A stretch of 64,000 nucleotides of DNA from Maratus speciosus (lineage: Eukaryota > Arthropoda > Arachnida > Araneae > Salticidae): assembly GCA_963932465.1 (NCBI GenBank), contig OZ010794.1, positions 446,230,502-446,294,501 of the forward strand. Reading direction: 5' to 3'. The position numbers and the translations under genes are program-made. Of this stretch, positions 33,256 to 45,712 are shown piece after piece; position 1 is the stretch's first letter; the number at the start of each line of letters is the position of its first letter. A model generated the notes under the pieces. That model saw only the letters and a list, made by a program, of their open reading frames with translations. It did no database searches and was not told where the DNA came from.

Positions 33256-34202
33256 ACAAGGAAGGTCTCTATGCGGGCATACGCCAAAAAATCTGAAAAA
33301 AATTATAGAATGTTCTTCTCTTTAGGATAGATATGTTTTAAAAAAAAATTTCGGCGTATACTCGATGGAGTATCAGCAAAAAAATATTGAAAATTTCTTT
33401 ATTTGGCAATTTATCACCGGTTGGCGATGGAATAAAATTTGGAAAAATACTTTTTTATATCACATACTCTTTAAGGAAAAAAATATTTATGTTGAACTTG
33501 TTTAAATAAATTTAATTTAAATAACTTTAGTTTTGTCAGTTTTAGTTTGCTTTAACTGCAGTTTTGTCATATATACATTTTTATAAAAGTTAATTATGAA
33601 ATTTTATGAATTAAAACAAAATTTAAATTAATTAAAATGGTTTGAATCTCAAAATTAACTCCAGTGGAGCACTGTCGATTCAATTTTGTTGCTATTCAAA
33701 CAAAAACTTCTCCGATATTGAAACGTATAACTGCAGCATTCTTTATCTAGCGTTATTTTGGAATACATTTAAATATATGAAAATATTTTTTATGTATGAA
33801 AATATTTTAACAGTGATGAAATTAAATAACTGCAGCAACAAGCAACATCAATATCTAATACAAAAAAATATACGCATTAAACTTTTTCATTGTTTAAGTT
33901 TAAATTCATTAAAAACTATTTACACGCATTCTAAAAATCAATTAACAAGCATATTTCAGATGCATTAAAATCGTTTGCTTTTGACGAGGAAAATTGCTGC
34001 TCGCCAAATCGCGTGACGTTTTTGTCTTTTCACGCCAAATACTTGAAAATATTTCTTTTTTTTTTTTTTTTTTACAGACTTTCTATTGCAATTCCGCCAC
34101 TAAATTTGACTGATATTTTCTTACACACATAAGTAGTTTAATTAGTTTTTTTTTTTTTTTTCAAAATATTCCGAGTATGCCCAGTAAGGAGTCCTTCCTT
34201 GT
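33256..34202. mobile_element. ~947-bp element with ~30-bp TIRs (ACAAGGAAGG ends)
   Basis: Left ACAAGGAAGGTCTCTATGCG and GGCATACGCC. The right end, reversed, is ACAAGGAAGGACTCCTTACT and GGGCATACTC. No clear target duplication. The 108-codon ORF inside (33642-33968) is AT-driven and has no transposase motif. Confidence 0.55.
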
Positions 34203-34669
34203 AAGTTTAATTTCAACTTTTCAAATTATTGAACAATTAAACTTTATTCCTATACGTAATCAGTAACACGCAATTAAGATTTAAAAAAATATAAAGTTAT
34301 TAACTGAGGCTTTGATCTTTGGTATTACGTAATGAAAAATCAACGAAATTTGCATTACTAAGATACAATTATAATTTTTGTTTTCAGTGAAATCTAAAAA
34401 TAATGTCGTTTTCACCGTCGCAAAATTTACATACATATATTTCCTATTCATATTCGCTATATAAAAAATAGTTTAACATGATATAGATTATTAATAACTA
34501 TATACCCGAGCTTGATGTCACATTTGCCAGTTACAATTTTGGATGGAAAAATTCGCACTCTTGGCTTGAGGTTCTAATCTTAGTGCCCACGAAATCCAGA
34601 AATTTACTTTTAGACGCGTTCGTAGTAAAATATTTAGTTTCTCTCTATCTCTCTATTCTAAAACAAGTT
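34203..34669. other. No recognisable feature
   Basis: AT-rich spacer ending in a TC-rich microsatellite-like patch (CTCTCTATCTCTCTATTC, about 34641-34660). Confidence 0.45.
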
Positions 34670-35390
34670 GGAAATTGCTCGTCAAACGTGGCAAATGAGG
34701 TGCGTTCGTACTATAACTAATTTTATAATTATTTTTTGCACCCCATATTGTACTGAATGTATATTTTTTTGCGCTTCATAAGTGCATAGTCTGTAACATC
34801 ATTAAAATGCACTTACAATAATATTTTCCCTATTCCCTGTAATGTAACGGAAAACTTTTGACTGTCCCTGTAATTAAACTATACATTCGATTTTCATAAA
34901 ATTTGAAATGGCTCGACAAAAGTTTGCAGCAATTATATATTTAAAATTTCAGACCATTCGGAAGGCTGTAAAATCATTAAAATGCATTTGCTATAATTTT
35001 TTCCCTTTGGCCGTAATGTAACGGAAAACTTTTGGGTGTCCCTGTAATTAAACTATACATCCGATTTTCATAAAATTGGAAATGGCTCGACAAAATTTTG
35101 CAGAAATTATATATTAAAAATTTCAGACCATTCGGAAGTCTGTAACATCATTAAAATTCACTTGCAATAATTTTTCCCATTGGCCGTAATGTAAAGAAAA
35201 ACTTTTGACTGCCCCTGTAATTAAACTATACATCCGATTTTCATAAAATTGGAAATGGCTCGACAAAATTTTGCAGCAATTATATATTAAAAATTTCAGA
35301 TCATTCGCTCGGGTAGTTTTTGCTCTGTTATATGCGGACGGACAGACAGACGGACTGAACGACGACTATAGGTGCTACGTATTTATATAA
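34670..35390 (+). repeat. Family A copy A3 with an internal ~175-bp tandem triplication
   Basis: Same head as A1 (GTTGGAAATTGCTCGTCAAA, GAGGTGCGTTCGTACTATAA). A block opening CTGTAACATCATTAAAATG and ending CAGACCATTCGGAAG is repeated at 34791, 34966 and 35140. It then ends with the GGACGGACAGACAGACGGAC tail and ACTATAGGTGCTACG. A family B element starts directly at 35391. Confidence 0.75.
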
Positions 35391-37213
35391 CTAGGGGGCT
35401 CTGCCCCCTACGAGCTACGCTCGTCAACCCCCGTTCAGACACTGCAGACTCTAACAGCACGCTAGTTTGATCGCCTTTAAAAAGATTTCGGAAGATTGAA
35501 TTATAATTTGAATCTGACAATTATAATCTGACGTAATTTTCACCAAACTTTTCTTTCTCTTTTTAATATTCACGTCAAAATACTTTTGTTAGAAATGAAA
35601 TATTATGATCATCTTAAAATGTCAAGTAAATGTCTCGCGCAATTTTTAAATTAAAACTGTTTTGCAATATTATTTTTTGTTCATTTTACGTAATAAGTGT
35701 AATATGACGTAAATTCTCCTATTTAGGACTTCTAACGCATGTTACTGAATTTATTATTTTGCAATATTCTTTCTCATTTAAAATTCACGTGTAACTATAG
35801 TTTTTATGACGTAATTTTCAATGAGTTCCTGCTTTTTATATTTTTTGTTTATAATAGTCACGTGTAAAATAAATTTTTAATTTGAAGCAAACATTACTGC
35901 TTGCGCTGTTTATACAGTTGGCAACAGTTTAAATTAATACAATTTTCCAAAATTTGTAAAAAATATCTCTCGAAATGCTGAAAATTTGAATTTAAAATAG
36001 AAATAAAACCTCGAAAAATTATTCAAATTAAAAACTAACTGCAATCTGCACACCGGGAAATTCTGACGCATAAAATGATCTAAAAATGATTAAATTCCTA
36101 TGTACAGTTTTTGCTCCTATAAAACTTTTTTAATGGAAAGATTTTGTCCAACTTTGGCATTAAATATCTCTTAAAATAATTCTTCGATTTGAAAACTGTC
36201 TGCATCAGAGTGTTTATCAAAAATTTTTCTATAATACTACCGATTTTCATATTTTTGTATGCAACAGTTTTTTTAATATTAACGAAGAAAGACCTCCGGT
36301 CACAAAAAATTCAAAACCGGCGGCGGCGGCGGCGGCGGTGACAGCGGTAGTTACTTTTTTTTAGAATAGAGAGATTACGAACGCACCTAAAAAGGTAACT
36401 ACCGCTGTCAGCGCCGCCGGTTTTGAATTTTTTGTGACCGGAGGTCTTTCTTCGTTAATATTAAGAAAAATAATGCATACAAAAATATGAAAATCGGTAG
36501 TATTATACAGAAATGTTTGATAAACACGCTGATGCAGACAGTTTTCAAATCGAAGAATTATTTTAAGAGATATTTAATGCTAAAGTTGGACAAAATCGTT
36601 CCACTAAAAAAGTTTTATAGTAGCAAAAACTATACATCGGAATTTAATAATTTTTAGTTCATTTTATACGTTATAATTTCCCGGTGTGCAGAATTGATTT
36701 ATTTTTTTAATTTGACTCATTTTTCAAGGTTTTATATCTATTTTAAATTCAAATTTTCAGCATTTCGAGAGATATTTTTTACAGATTTTAGAAAGTGATA
36801 TTAATTTAAACTGTTGCCAACTGTATAAACAGCGGAAACAATAATGTTTGCTTAAAAAAATATATATATTTATACGTGTAATAAATTAAAAATTTATTTA
36901 CACGTGACTATTATAAACAGAAAAAAACATTTGGAATTAGAATTAAATAATTATGTACAAAAAGCAGGAACTTATTAAAAATTACGTCATAAAAACTATA
37001 CTTACACGTGAATTTTAAGAGAGAAAGGAATTTGTAAAATAATAAATTTATTAACATGCGTTAGAAGTCTTAAATAGGAGAAATTACGTCATATTTACGT
37101 CACATTACATTTATTACATAAAATGAACACAAAATAATATTGCAAAACGGTTTAAATTTACAAATTGCGCTAGACATTTATTTGATATTTTGAGAGGATA
37201 CTTTTCAACTATT

Positions 37214-37729
37214 TCAATTCCTACTATTAGCTTACACTCTCCCTATATTTATTTATTTATATATTTATATATTTATCTTGTTCAAATTTTCAATCGTTAA
37301 TAAAATTCTCATTATTCATCCTATCAAGTTGAAATGAATTTTTTTAAACTTGTACTGGTGACAATGGATGTTATACAGTTTTTTCAAATATTAATTAATT
37401 AATTTTAGTTTTGCATGGGAAACAAAATGGCGGTCATTGGTTATTGAAGTTCAATGAAAGTATTTCAATAGGGGGTTACCATAGGGGAGACCGCCAAGTT
37501 TCTCGCCAACTTGGCGATATATCGCCAAATTTGGCGGCCAAGATGAGTCGCCAAAAGTGATGCCAACTTGGCGATAGCTCTAATATTTCGCCAAATTCCC
37601 ATAGAGTTCCATTGTAAACCTACTTGCTTATAGAAAATCAACAAATTGAGATATTTTAATGCAACAAAAACTAATATTAGCTTAAGGGATTATATTAAAT
37701 TTTTCTTTGATGGCCTAAGTAGGAATTGA
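37214..37729. mobile_element. Element X, copy 1, inserted in the family B right arm
   Basis: The ends TCAATTCCTACTATTAGC and (reversed) TCAATTCCTACTTAGGCC are inverted repeats. Inside is a cluster of TTGGCG/CGCCAA motifs (37490-37605) and the block GGTTACCATAGGG. An inverted copy is at 41074-41560. No target duplication seen. Confidence 0.6.
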
Positions 37730-37980
37730 CTTTAAAAACAAAATGTTTATATTACTTGTTTTCTTAGGAAAGCGCAAATAATATTTTATTTCTAACACAA
37801 GTATTTTCACGTGAATATTAAAAAGAGAAAGAATAGTTTGGTCAAAATTACGTCAGATTAAAAACGATTAATTTAAAATGTCTCATTTAAAAGAACTTTC
37901 TTTTCGCTTTGTTAAAAAATACCGGGAGACAAAGATTGTTTACTTAATTCCTTTTATATTAGCTTATTTTGAAATGTTGT

Positions 37981-38168
37981 CACGCGTGTCTACGTCAAGA
38001 AGTTATTTTTATTTCGACGTTTTATTTGTATTTTTATTAATGTTGTACTAATTTATTTGTTCTTTCGTTATTTAAAATAAAAATTATGTCAATTTGTATA
38101 ATTTGGCGAGTGGTTTGGCGATTTATATAATTTGGCGAAATTAGTCGACGGGATAATCAAGTAGTACC
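37981..38168. mobile_element. GGTAC-MITE family C, 5'-truncated copy
   Basis: TTTCGACGTTTTATTTG, TTGTTCTTTCGTTATTTAAA, AATTTGGCGAAATTAGTCG and the terminus GACGGGATAATCAAGTAGTA then CC match the right two-thirds of the complete copy at 49862-50147. The left end is missing. Confidence 0.7.
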
Positions 38169-38256
38169 GCAGCGGATTTGGCGTTAAAATTTCCCCAATC
38201 AAAGAGAAATGAATAGAAATCCGTTTATAGGGAGATCGCCACTGTTTTTTAAATTA

Positions 38257-40943
38257 CTAGGGGGCTCGGCCCCCTACGAGCTTCTCTCGCCAACCCCCGT
38301 TCAGACACTGCAGTCTCTAAAAGCACGCTAATTTGATCGGCTTTAAAAAGATTTTGGAAGATTGAATTATAATTAAAAAAACAAAAGCGATCTCCCTATA
38401 AACGGGTTTCTATTCATTTCTCTCAGCTGCTGTTAAAAGATACAATGGCATTTCAAAATCATCTAATATAAAATGAATTAAGTAAACAGAGTCTTTGTCT
38501 CCCGGTATTTTTTAACAAAGCGAAAAGAAAGTCCTTTTAAATAAGGCATTTTAAATATATCGTTTTTAATCTGACGTAATTTTCACCAAACTTTTCTTTC
38601 CCTTTTTAATATTCACGTGAAAATGCTTTTATTAGAAATGAAATATTATTTGCGCTGTCCAAAAAAAAAAAAAAAAAAAAAATAGTTGAAAAATTCATCT
38701 CAAAATATCAAGTAAATGTCTCGCGCTATTTTTAAATTTATACTGTTTTGCAATATTATTTTGTGTTCATTTTATGTAATAACTGTAATGTGACGTAATT
38801 GTGATGTAATTTCTCCTATTTAAGACTTCTAACGCATGTTAATAAATTTATTATTTTACAATATCCTTTCTCTGTTAAAATTCATGTGTAATTATAGATG
38901 AAGTAATTTTCAATAAGTTCCTGCTTTTTATAAGTAATTACTTAATTCTAATTTGAAAGTTTTTTTCTGTTTATAATAGTCACGTGTAAATAAATTTTTA
39001 ATTTGAAGCAAACATTATTGTTTCCGTTGTTTATAAAGTTGGCAACAGGTTAAATTAGTACAATTTTCTGAAATAAGAAAAAAAATATCTCTCGAAATGC
39101 TGAAAATTTGAATTTAAAATAGGAATGAAACCTCGAAAAATGAGTCAAATTAAAAAAATAAATTAATTCTGCACACCGGGAAATTATAACGTATAAAATG
39201 ATCTAAAAATTATTAAATTCCGATGTATAGTTTTTGCTCCTATAAAACTTTTTTAGTGGAACGATTTTGTCCAACTTTAGCATTAAATATCTCTTAAAAT
39301 AATTCTTCGATTTGAAAACCGTCTGCATCAGCGTATTTATCAAACATTTTTGTATAATACTACCGATTTTCATATTTTTGTATGCATTATTTTTCTTAAT
39401 ATTAACGAAGAAAGACCTCCGGTCACAAAAAATTCAAAACCGGCGGCGGCGGCGGCGGTGACAGCGGTAGTTACTTTTTTTTTAGAATAGAGAGATAATT
39501 CAATCTTTCGAAATCTTTTTAAATCCGATCACATTAGCGTGCATTTAGAGTCTGCGGTGTCTGGACGGGGGTTGGCTAGCGTAGCTCGTAGGGGGCCGAG
39601 CCCCCTAGTTCTAAAAAAAAAAGTAACTACCGCTGTCACCGCCGCCGCCGGTTTTGAATTTTTTGTGACCGGAGGTTTTTCTCCGTTAATATTAAGAAAA
39701 ATACTGCATACAAAAATATGAAAATCGGTGGTATTATAGAGAAATGTTTGATAAACACGCTGATGCAGACAGTTTTCAAATCGAATAATTATTTTAAGAT
39801 ATATTTAATGCTAAATTTGGTGAAAATCGTTCCATTAAAAAAGTTTTATAGTAGTAAAAACTATACATGGGAATTAATTCATTTTTAGATCATTTTATAC
39901 GTTAGAATTTCCCGGTGTGCAGATTGCATTCACTTTTTAAATTTGAGTCTTTTTTGAGATTTTATTTCTATTTTAAATTCAAATTTTCAGCATTTCGAGA
40001 GATATTATATACTTATTTTAGGAAATTGTATTAATTTAAACTGTTGCCAACTGTATAAACAGCGCAAATAATAATGTTTGCTTCAAATTAAAAATTTATT
40101 TACACGTGATTATCATTAACAGAAAAAAAAACTTTCAAATTAGAATTAAATAATTACGTGTGAAAAGCAGGAACTTATTGAAAATTACTTCATAAAAACT
40201 ATATTTACACGTGGATTTTATAAGGATATTGTAAAATAATAAATTCATTAACATGCGTTAGAAGTCTTAAATACGAGAAATTACGTCACATTTACGTCAC
40301 ATTAAACTTATTACGTAAAATGAACAAAAAGTAATATTGCAAAACAGTTTAAATGTAAAAATTGCGCGAGACATTAATTTGATATTTTGAGATTATATTA
40401 ATAAGATTAATATTAATTTTACTGAACGCATTTAGGCTGTTTTCGAGCGATTATTTAGTAATGTAATAAAAATATAAAAGATTACAAGCTGAAAATGAAG
40501 TGTCATCAACAAAAAATATGATTTGAAAGAGAAAAATCTGTGAAGCAGAAAATAAAGAAATTGCTTAAATGGTTTAGTTAAAATTCGTTAACCTACTCTG
40601 TCATTTCCCTCAAAAGAAGGCATTGGTATTTGTAAAGTATATTTGCATTTTGATGCAGATTTGCTTATTATATTAGCTTATTTTGAAATGTTTAACTGAT
40701 TTTATTTAATCGAAGACGAAAACAGCCATTCTATCTTTCAACAGCAGCTGATTTTTCCTTACAATTCTCCAATCGAAGAAAAATGAATAGAAACCCATTT
40801 ATAGGGAGATCGCCACTGTTTTTTGAATTATAATTCAATCTTTCAAAATCTTTTTAAAGCCAATCAAATTAGTGTGCTTTCAGAGACTGCGCTGTCTGAA
40901 CGGGGGATGGCGAGCGTAGCTCGTAGGGGGCCGAGCCCCCTAG
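38257..40943. mobile_element. Family B foldback element 2 (both hairpin termini present)
   Basis: The outer ends are CTAGGGGGCTCGGCCCCCTA at 38257 and its reverse complement ending GCCGAGCCCCCTAG at 40943. The arms of about 1.2 kb share TTTTGTGACCGGAGG, CGAAGAATTATTTTAAG, CCCGGTGTGCAG, AGCATTTCGAGAGATAT and ATTTACACGTGA blocks. The centre has CGG x6 (39441-39458) on the left and x3 on the right. A reversed solo terminus of the same family (39496-39608) lies at the centre. The left arm includes an A24 run near 38660. Non-coding. Confidence 0.78.
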
Positions 40944-41073
40944 TTATCAAAAAAATACTCATTTCATTTTTACTATGACCTCATTTTTACTCACTGAATC
41001 CCTCTGAGCTTAGCACCTCACTTTCAGTATCACCGGAAAGTAAATAAGTAATATAAAAATTTTCTTTTTTAAG

Positions 41074-41560
41074 TCAATTCCTACGTAGGTCATCAAAGAA
41101 AAATTTAATATAATCTCTTAAGCTAATAGTAGTTTTATTACATTAAAATATCTCAATTTGTTGATTTTCTGTAAGTAATTAAACCCTTTTGGTTTACAAT
41201 GGAAGTCTATGGGAATTTGGCGAAATATTAGAGATATCGCCAAGTTGGCGATAAACTTGGCTGTATTTGGTGACAGAACAGGGTCGCCCTATGGTAACCC
41301 CCCTTATAGATATAATGATGCATTAAATGCTGTTCAATTACCAATGGCCGCCATTTTTTCTCCCACATAAAACTAAAATTAATTAAAATTTAATTAATGT
41401 ATTAATATTTGAAAAAACTGTATTAACATCAAGTGTCATCCACTACAAGTTTAAAAAAATGAATTTGAACTTGAGTGGCTGAATAATAAGTATTTTATTA
41501 ACGATTGAAAATTTGAACAAGATATATATAGGGAGAGTGGGAACTAATAGTAGGAATTGA
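41074..41560. mobile_element. Element X, copy 2 (inverted relative to copy 1)
   Basis: TCAATTCCTACGTAGGTCAT to AACTAATAGTAGGAATTGA, with GGCGAAATATTAGAGATATC, GCCAAGTTGGCG and CCTATGGTAACCCCCC inside, all matching 37214-37729 in reverse. Confidence 0.6.
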
Positions 41561-41806
41561 ATGAAAAAAAAAAAAAGTAACATTATGAGTAGAAATGCGT
41601 GTTTTTTTTTTAATCGTGATGTCAATTTCTGTTCAAAGGTTTTCTAAAAGTTATTTTTAATTGTAATACGCAAATGGCATCCGTAGTAATATGGTAATTC
41701 CCATTGTTTCCCTTCTCTATGCAAAAATGGAAATAACCCGATTGCCATTAATATGAAGAAATTTTGTAAAGGACTTTTAAAATAAAAATATAAAAGTGGT
41801 ATTATT

Positions 41807-42235
41807 TTAAACAAGTTGGAAATTGCACGTCAAACGTGGCAAATGAGGTGCGTTCGTATTATAACTAGTTTTATAAATATTTTTTGCACCGCATATTGCA
41901 CTGTATGTATAATTTCGTGCACTTCATACGTGCATGTCCATTTCATTCTGTTCGAAAGGCTGTAACATCCTTGAAATGCACTTAAAATATTTTTTTTTCC
42001 CATTGGCCGCAATGTAAAGGAAAACCTTTGACTGTCTCTGTAGTTAAACTACACATCCTATTTTCATAAAATTTGAAACGACTCGACAAAATTTTGAAAC
42101 AATTATATATTTAAAATTTCAGACCATTCGGTTGAGTAGTTCTTGCTCTGTTATATGCGGGTGGACGGACAGACAGACAGACCGAACGACAACTATAGGC
42201 GCTACGTATTTATAGATGTACGTAGTTATATATAA
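41807..42235 (+). repeat. Family A copy A4
   Basis: AAACAAGTTGGAAATTGCAC, GAGGTGCGTTCGTATTATAA, TTTTTGCACCGCATATTGCA and the tail GGACGGACAGACAGACAGAC then ACTATAGGCGCTACG. One ~175-bp block only, versus three in A3. Confidence 0.75.
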
Positions 42236-42788
42236 TTACAAACGCACCTAAAAAGAGCGAGTGCGGGAATATCTACAAATAAAGTGCTTTCATTAAAAAG
42301 AAAAAAGTGTTCAAAGTCGGTTCAGTATAAAGCTCATGCCAGATGACTAAAAAATAGTCTTGTCTTTTAAATAGTATCTATATAGATGGTTACTTATTTG
42401 TTATAGTGTATTTCATTTTATTTTATTTTTACATTACTAACCATTTTTAACAATGTTATGTACTTAATAATGTTAATTTACTACTTTGAACGGTATTCGC
42501 AACGATAAACAAAGTTAGTAACTGGCAATCGATTTTGAGAATCTATTTTCAAAAAAGGGATAATACGTAAGTACGGAAAAATTCTCTCTAGGACACATTA
42601 CGAATAAATACACATAACAAATGAAATGAAAAATTCAATTGCGCTCATATCCATTTACTATCATAAAACTATAACTGCTGTGACAGAATCACGCAGATGG
42701 TATGGCCTAATGGGCAAAAGTGGATTACCCCCAACTCAGTGATTTTTTTTCTAAAAATTACCCAACTTGATTACTACTCAAAGCACAG
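42236..42788. other. No recognisable feature
   Basis: AT-rich spacer between family A4 and the pogo-like element. Confidence 0.45.
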
Positions 42789-43199
42789 TACAGTAAACAT
42801 CCTCTAATCCGGCACGTTTGGGACTTTAAGCATGCCGGATTTCGAAATTTTCCGGATTACATGATGAATGTCGGAAAAACGCTTAAGAGTTAGAACTATA
42901 CAGAAAATGACAGTAAAGCACCTTTTTTATTGTTTAAACAGCTTGAATAGAATTTTTAAAAATACTCATTAACCCTTTAAGCGGTTAGCTTTAATTTATT
43001 TATTTTTTTTCGTTTCCTTAAAGCAACTTAAAGAATTTGTAGACAATTTTTTTTTAAACTGTATTGTGTTTTAAGATGAACGTCAATTAAAGAGGCACGA
43101 AGACTCTATTAGAAACAAACAGGGAAAAGAAATTTAAATTAACATTAGATTTATAAATTTTTTTATGAAAATACAAGCAGAAAGTACAATATCTACCCT

Positions 43200-43860
43200 A
43201 TCTTCTATATTATAAAGGACAAACATATCTGTGCGTAACGCATACGTCATTTTGCGAATGGCAACACTTTGAAATTTGAAATGAAATTTCGGTTTAGCAA
43301 TTTTTGCTACTGCAAATTTTTAAACTTCTAAACATCCCACATTTTAAATGTTTACACCGCCGTATGCAGAAAAAAAATGCACTTTTAAATGCAATTTGTT
43401 TGAAAGCTGTATCTCAATTTATTTTTGAGATATTAATTTTTTTATAGTTTTTAATATCAATTTTCTAATCGTGGCAACTGAAGTACTTCATTTCTATTAA
43501 AAGTAGTTTAGTTATCTTTATTGATTATATTCTTACTGCTGCCATTTTCTCACTACAATTAAAAATATCTTTAAAAAAATTTGAACAGAAAATAATGTTA
43601 CGCTTTAAAAAAAAGACACAATTCCTCTGATGATGCTGTTATATTTCACCATTTTTTCATTTTGCTGATATTGAGTTTGAAACAATAGGCAAAATATTTC
43701 AGCGACTGAAAATGACGCCATATTTAGCAGAAAGCGATAATTTTATTTGATAAAACGAGATATTTCCCCTTGAATACGTCTAAAAGTTATAAATTTCTGA
43801 AATTTTTACGCGCAGGTACAGAGATTATACTAAGACCTCAAATCACGAGTGGGAATTTTA
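43200..43860 (-). repeat. Family F fragment (inverted) nested in the pogo-like element
   Basis: CTATATTATAAAGGACAAAC, ATATCTGTGCGTAACGCATA, CGTCATTTTGCGAATGGCAA and CTCAATTTATTTTTGAGATA match the reverse of 60010-60235. Confidence 0.72.
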
Positions 43861-44186
43861 ACGTGGAAAGTTGTAATATTTCACGAACGTGACTTCAAGC
43901 TTGAAAATATATTTATTACTAACCTATCGTGCGTTAAAATGTTTTTAAATGGTTAATATGGATGTGAAACGTGGAAAATGATTGATTCGGTTTAGATTTA
44001 AAGGGGGTAGAGGGAGGGGATTCTATGATTATGTCAAGATGAACTTATTTTTGCTGATTGTTCATTCCGTAATACCAAGCATCAATTGATAACTTAATCA
44101 AAATTACTTATCTTGATCAAGACTCCCTTATCATACAGGAGGCCTTGATCTTGATTATATGTTACTGATTACGTATGTGAATAAAG

Positions 44187-44482
44187 GGTACTAACTTAGT
44201 TATCCGGTAGACCAATTGCGCCAAATTATATAAATCGCCAAACCACTCGCCAAATTATACAAATTGACATAATTTTTATTTTGAATAACGAAAGAACAAA
44301 TAAATTAGTATAACATTAGCAAAAACATAGATAAAACGTCGAAATAAAAATCACTTGATGACGTAAACACGTGTAACTTGCTTAAAGTCAAGTGAATGTG
44401 ACATTTACACTCAACCATTATTGGCATTTAATCTTATATTTTGGCGATAGATTTTTGGTCGACGGGATAACGAAGTAGTACC
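44187..44482. mobile_element. GGTAC-MITE family C, complete copy, 8-bp target duplication
   Basis: Starts GGTACTAACTTAGTTATCCG, ends GACGGGATAACGAAGTAGTA then CC. It is flanked by GAATAAAG on both sides (44179-44186, 44483-44490). Sub-terminal CGCCAAA/TTTGGCG motifs at each end. No ORF. Confidence 0.85.
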
Positions 44483-44490
44483 GAATAAAG

Positions 44491-45055
44491 TTTGATTTTT
44501 CAATAATTTTAACAGTTGAAGTTTATGAAAAAAGTACTTTGTTAATCTTGGGTTAAAATATGTCTTTGGAGAGTTAAACTAACAAGTGTAAGATGGAATT
44601 TTTATTGTAATTACTGTTGTCGATGTATTTTAAATTTGATGCAACAGTTCCTTTGTAAACATTTTCTTTCGTCGAAATTCGACGGGCTCTACCTCGTATA
44701 TATAAAATCCTAATGAAACTAATTTATGAAACGGAAGTATGAAACAGAATTATGAATCCACTGATTAAACAACTGATTATGTTTCACGGCGATTTCTCCT
44801 AAATTATGGAATACTTTGCGATGAAATTAACACCAAAAATCAATATTGATCCGCAGATTTCAAAATTGGTATTAGAATTTTTAAATTCGAATTAGTTTTT
44901 GAAATATTAATTTTTTTCTAATTTTATATACATTTTTCTAATGATGGCAACTCAAATTTTAATCTAACAGATATTTTTTTTTAGATTTTAGAAAAGGTTA
45001 CTATTTTAAACTAATTTGGCGAGAAGTTTGGCCTCCCTTAAATGTATGCTAAGAA
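44491..45055. other. Nested repeat debris, nothing defined
   Basis: Contains TCGACGGGCTCTACCTCGTA, then a TATATATAAAATCCTAATG patch typical of repeat ends, but no partner in the window. Confidence 0.4.
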
Positions 45056-45059
45056 ATGT

Positions 45060-45385
45060 ATCATGTTACTTTTATTCATAATTCAATTTGTATTTCATTA
45101 TCATTTTATTTAATACAAACAGAAACGTTTAAAATAAATGGCTTTCACTTGTTTATTTTTTTTTTTTTTTTGAACGAAATGAAAAGAAAAACATTAGGCA
45201 CAGATGTCGTATACGCACCGGGGTACCTAATTGGCGCCAAAATGGCATTATTTGGTTGATATGGTAACCCGGCTGTTGTTGTTTATTTAATAATAAATGT
45301 TTATTTATTTATTTTTTATTTTTTTTAATTACATAAATTATTTTGTTCTATAGTTAATTATTTTTTGGTTATTTTCCTTTAAAAA
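45060..45385 (+). repeat. Family D repeat
   Basis: GGCACAGATGTCGTATACGC, GGGGTACCTAATTGGCGCCA, GATATGGTAACCCGGCTGTT and GTTGTTTATTTAATAATAAA recur inverted at 63410-63660 and in part at 46020-46170. Non-coding. Confidence 0.6.
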
Positions 45386-45416
45386 TAAAAAATAATAGAG
45401 AATAATTAAAAAATAC

Positions 45417-45704
45417 GGTACTACTTAGTTACTCCATCGACCCATTTCGCCAAATTGTATAAATCGCCAAACCACACGCCAAACTATACAAATTTACATA
45501 ATATTTATTTTAAGTAACGAAAGAACAAAGAAAATAGTATAACATTAATAAATATACAAATAAAACGTCGAAATAAAAATCACTTGATGACGTAAAGAAA
45601 TGTAACTTGCTTAAAGTCAAGTGAATGTACATTTATGATCAACCATTATTGGCATTTATGGTTTGGTGATAGATTTTTGGTCGACGGGATAACTAAGTAG
45701 TACC
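45417..45704. mobile_element. GGTAC-MITE family C, complete copy, 8-bp target duplication
   Basis: Starts GGTACTACTTAGTTACTCCA, ends GACGGGATAACTAAGTAGTA then CC. It is flanked by AAAAATAC on both sides (45409-45416, 45705-45712). Same internal order as the 44187 copy, in the same orientation. Confidence 0.85.
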
Positions 45705-45712
45705 AAAAATAC

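Larger units (their letters stand above)
35391..38256. mobile_element. Family B foldback element 1 (arms ~1 kb, CGG-repeat centre), with insertions
   Basis: Left arm: CTAGGGGGCTCTGCCCCCTA at 35391 to TGACAGCGGTAGTTAC at 36354, containing CGG x7 (36318-36338). A 40-bp spacer follows, then the right arm from GTAACTACCGCTGTCA (36395), the reverse complement of the left. The right arm is interrupted by element X1 (37214-37729) and a GGTAC-MITE fragment (37981-38168). It lacks the outer CTAG hairpin, ending where the next family B element begins. No coding frame. Confidence 0.75.

Noticed and set aside
33642..33968. 108-codon ORF inside the 33256-34202 element, considered as a transposase
   Set aside because: No DDE or zinc-finger motif. 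Composition follows the AT content.
39539..39721. ORF MHLESAVSGRGLASVARRGP across the family B centre
   Set aside because: Reads through the hairpin terminus and CGG/CCG tract of a foldback element; present only because GC-rich repeats lack stops.
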